In this document: positions 35,926 to 36,322 of the stretch, piece by piece
Layout of the letters: every line of letters starts with the position of its first letter
Numbering within the stretch: the stretch's first letter is position 1
From: Firmicutes bacterium HGW-Firmicutes-4
GTDB lineage: Bacteria > Bacillota > Clostridia > Eubacteriales > Eubacteriaceae
Assembly: GCA_002841405.1 (NCBI GenBank)
Contig: PGZR01000040.1
Span: forward strand, 1 to 36,322
Direction of reading: 5' to 3'
DNA: 36,322 nt
Notes under the pieces: model-generated
What the model saw: the letters and a program-made list of their open reading frames with translations, nothing else
Databases searched by the model: none
Told to the model about the DNA's origin: nothing
Translations under genes and position numbers: made by a program

Positions 35926-36322
35926 CAGCTTCACCCCTGACTTTTGTAAACACATAGTCCAGATACTGCTGCCGGACGGCCACACTGTTACTTCTTGGAA
36001 TCCCCACCGTGTCGCCGTTTTTCATGATGAAATCGACGGTGGTATAATCTTCCACAAAATTCATGTTAATGATGCTGCAACGGTGGCAGCGTAAAAAGGG
36101 AGCCCCTCCCAGTTGATTTTCCAGCTGCGATAAGGGCAGATAGGTTTTTATTTCCTCACTGGTGGTATGAATGACGGATATCTTATTGAAGACCTCCACA
36201 TAAATAATATCTTTCAGCCGCAAGGCGACTTCCAGTTTTCCAACGGGAATTCGAATCGCTTTCATGTCCTCTGCCAACATTGTCAGGCATCGGTCTAATG
36301 CTTCAAATATTTTTTCTTCAGC
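35918..36322 (-). CDS. LytTR-domain response regulator, partial (N-terminus outside the window)
   Basis: The frame is open to the window edge, so the N-terminal receiver domain with the phosphorylated Asp is not visible. The 134 visible residues are the C-terminal linker and LytTR DNA-binding domain (LRLKDIIYVEVFNKISVI, then FLRCHRCSIINMNFVEDY, and GDTVGIPRS). LytTR regulators bind direct repeats upstream of target genes and often control virulence, bacteriocin or biofilm functions. It is translationally coupled to the downstream kinase. An internal ATG at 36280 is not the real start, because conserved frame continues upstream of it. Confidence 0.9.
   Translation of the reverse strand, partial: AEEKIFEALDRCLTMLAEDMKAIRIPVGKLEVALRLKDIIYVEVFNKISVIHTTSEEIKTYLPLSQLENQLGGAPFLRCHRCSIINMNFVEDYTTVDFIMKNGDTVGIPRSNSVAVRQQYLDYVFTKVRGEAGV

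Overview
The window looks like chromosome of an acetogenic, low-GC anaerobic Firmicute, most likely Acetobacterium or a close relative (Eubacteriaceae). The pointers are two separate corrinoid-protein/methyltransferase modules, a non-pyrrolysine MttB-family protein next to BCCT carriers, a Gram-positive lipoprotein, a protease with ChW repeats, and an RDAC-type small protein. The assignment rests on gene content, not on a database search. I see no tRNA, rRNA, CRISPR array, insertion sequence or prophage.

Layout. 75-2938 (+): a GltS-like FMN-domain protein whose 3' end looks damaged, then a PH/SHOCT-domain protein. 3105-6146 (-): a large poly-HAMP chemoreceptor. 6358-12625 (-): a five-gene quaternary-amine demethylation operon, in transcription order MtrH-type methyltransferase (MtgA-like), BCCT carrier, MttB-family methyltransferase (MtgB-like), corrinoid protein (MtgC-like), second BCCT carrier. 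It is preceded by a near-perfect sigma-54 promoter and a divergent sigma-54 activator gene (13112-14536). 14628-14881 (-): a frameshifted small RDAC-like gene. 14974-17750 (-): a secreted subtilisin-like protease with three ChW repeats, and a small lipoprotein. 18023-20714 (+): a TetR regulator, then a second corrinoid protein with a UroD/MtaA-fold methyltransferase behind a sigma-70-type promoter that overlaps a palindromic operator. 21303-27385 (+): gltB-gltD. 27466-29499 (-): a zinc-ribbon membrane protein and a DUF389 membrane protein. 29500-30470: a long AT-rich gap. 30471-31253 (+): an alpha/beta hydrolase. 31403-33148 (-): a GGDEF/HD-GYP protein. 33367-34395 (-): class I DAHP synthase. 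34510-36322 (-): an AgrC-like histidine kinase and the C-terminal part of a LytTR response regulator that runs off the window.

How the genes work together. In the mtg-like operon, the BCCT carriers would import a quaternary amine such as glycine betaine. The MttB-like enzyme would move one methyl group to Co(I) of the corrinoid protein, and the MtrH-like enzyme would pass it to tetrahydrofolate for the Wood-Ljungdahl methyl branch. The divergent activator and the sigma-54 promoter give a self-contained switch. The TetR/corrinoid/UroD module is a second methyl-transfer entry point with an unknown substrate. No reductive activator (RamA/ODM activating enzyme) is present, so it must lie elsewhere. 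gltBD makes glutamate from glutamine and 2-oxoglutarate.

The most noteworthy signals are the sigma-54 control region, the TetR operator and its orphan methyltransferase pair, two apparent reading-frame lesions (near 1510 and 14729), and several structured leaders without a recognised RNA family (gltB, the DAHP synthase gene, the 29.7-30.0 kb minus-strand unit).
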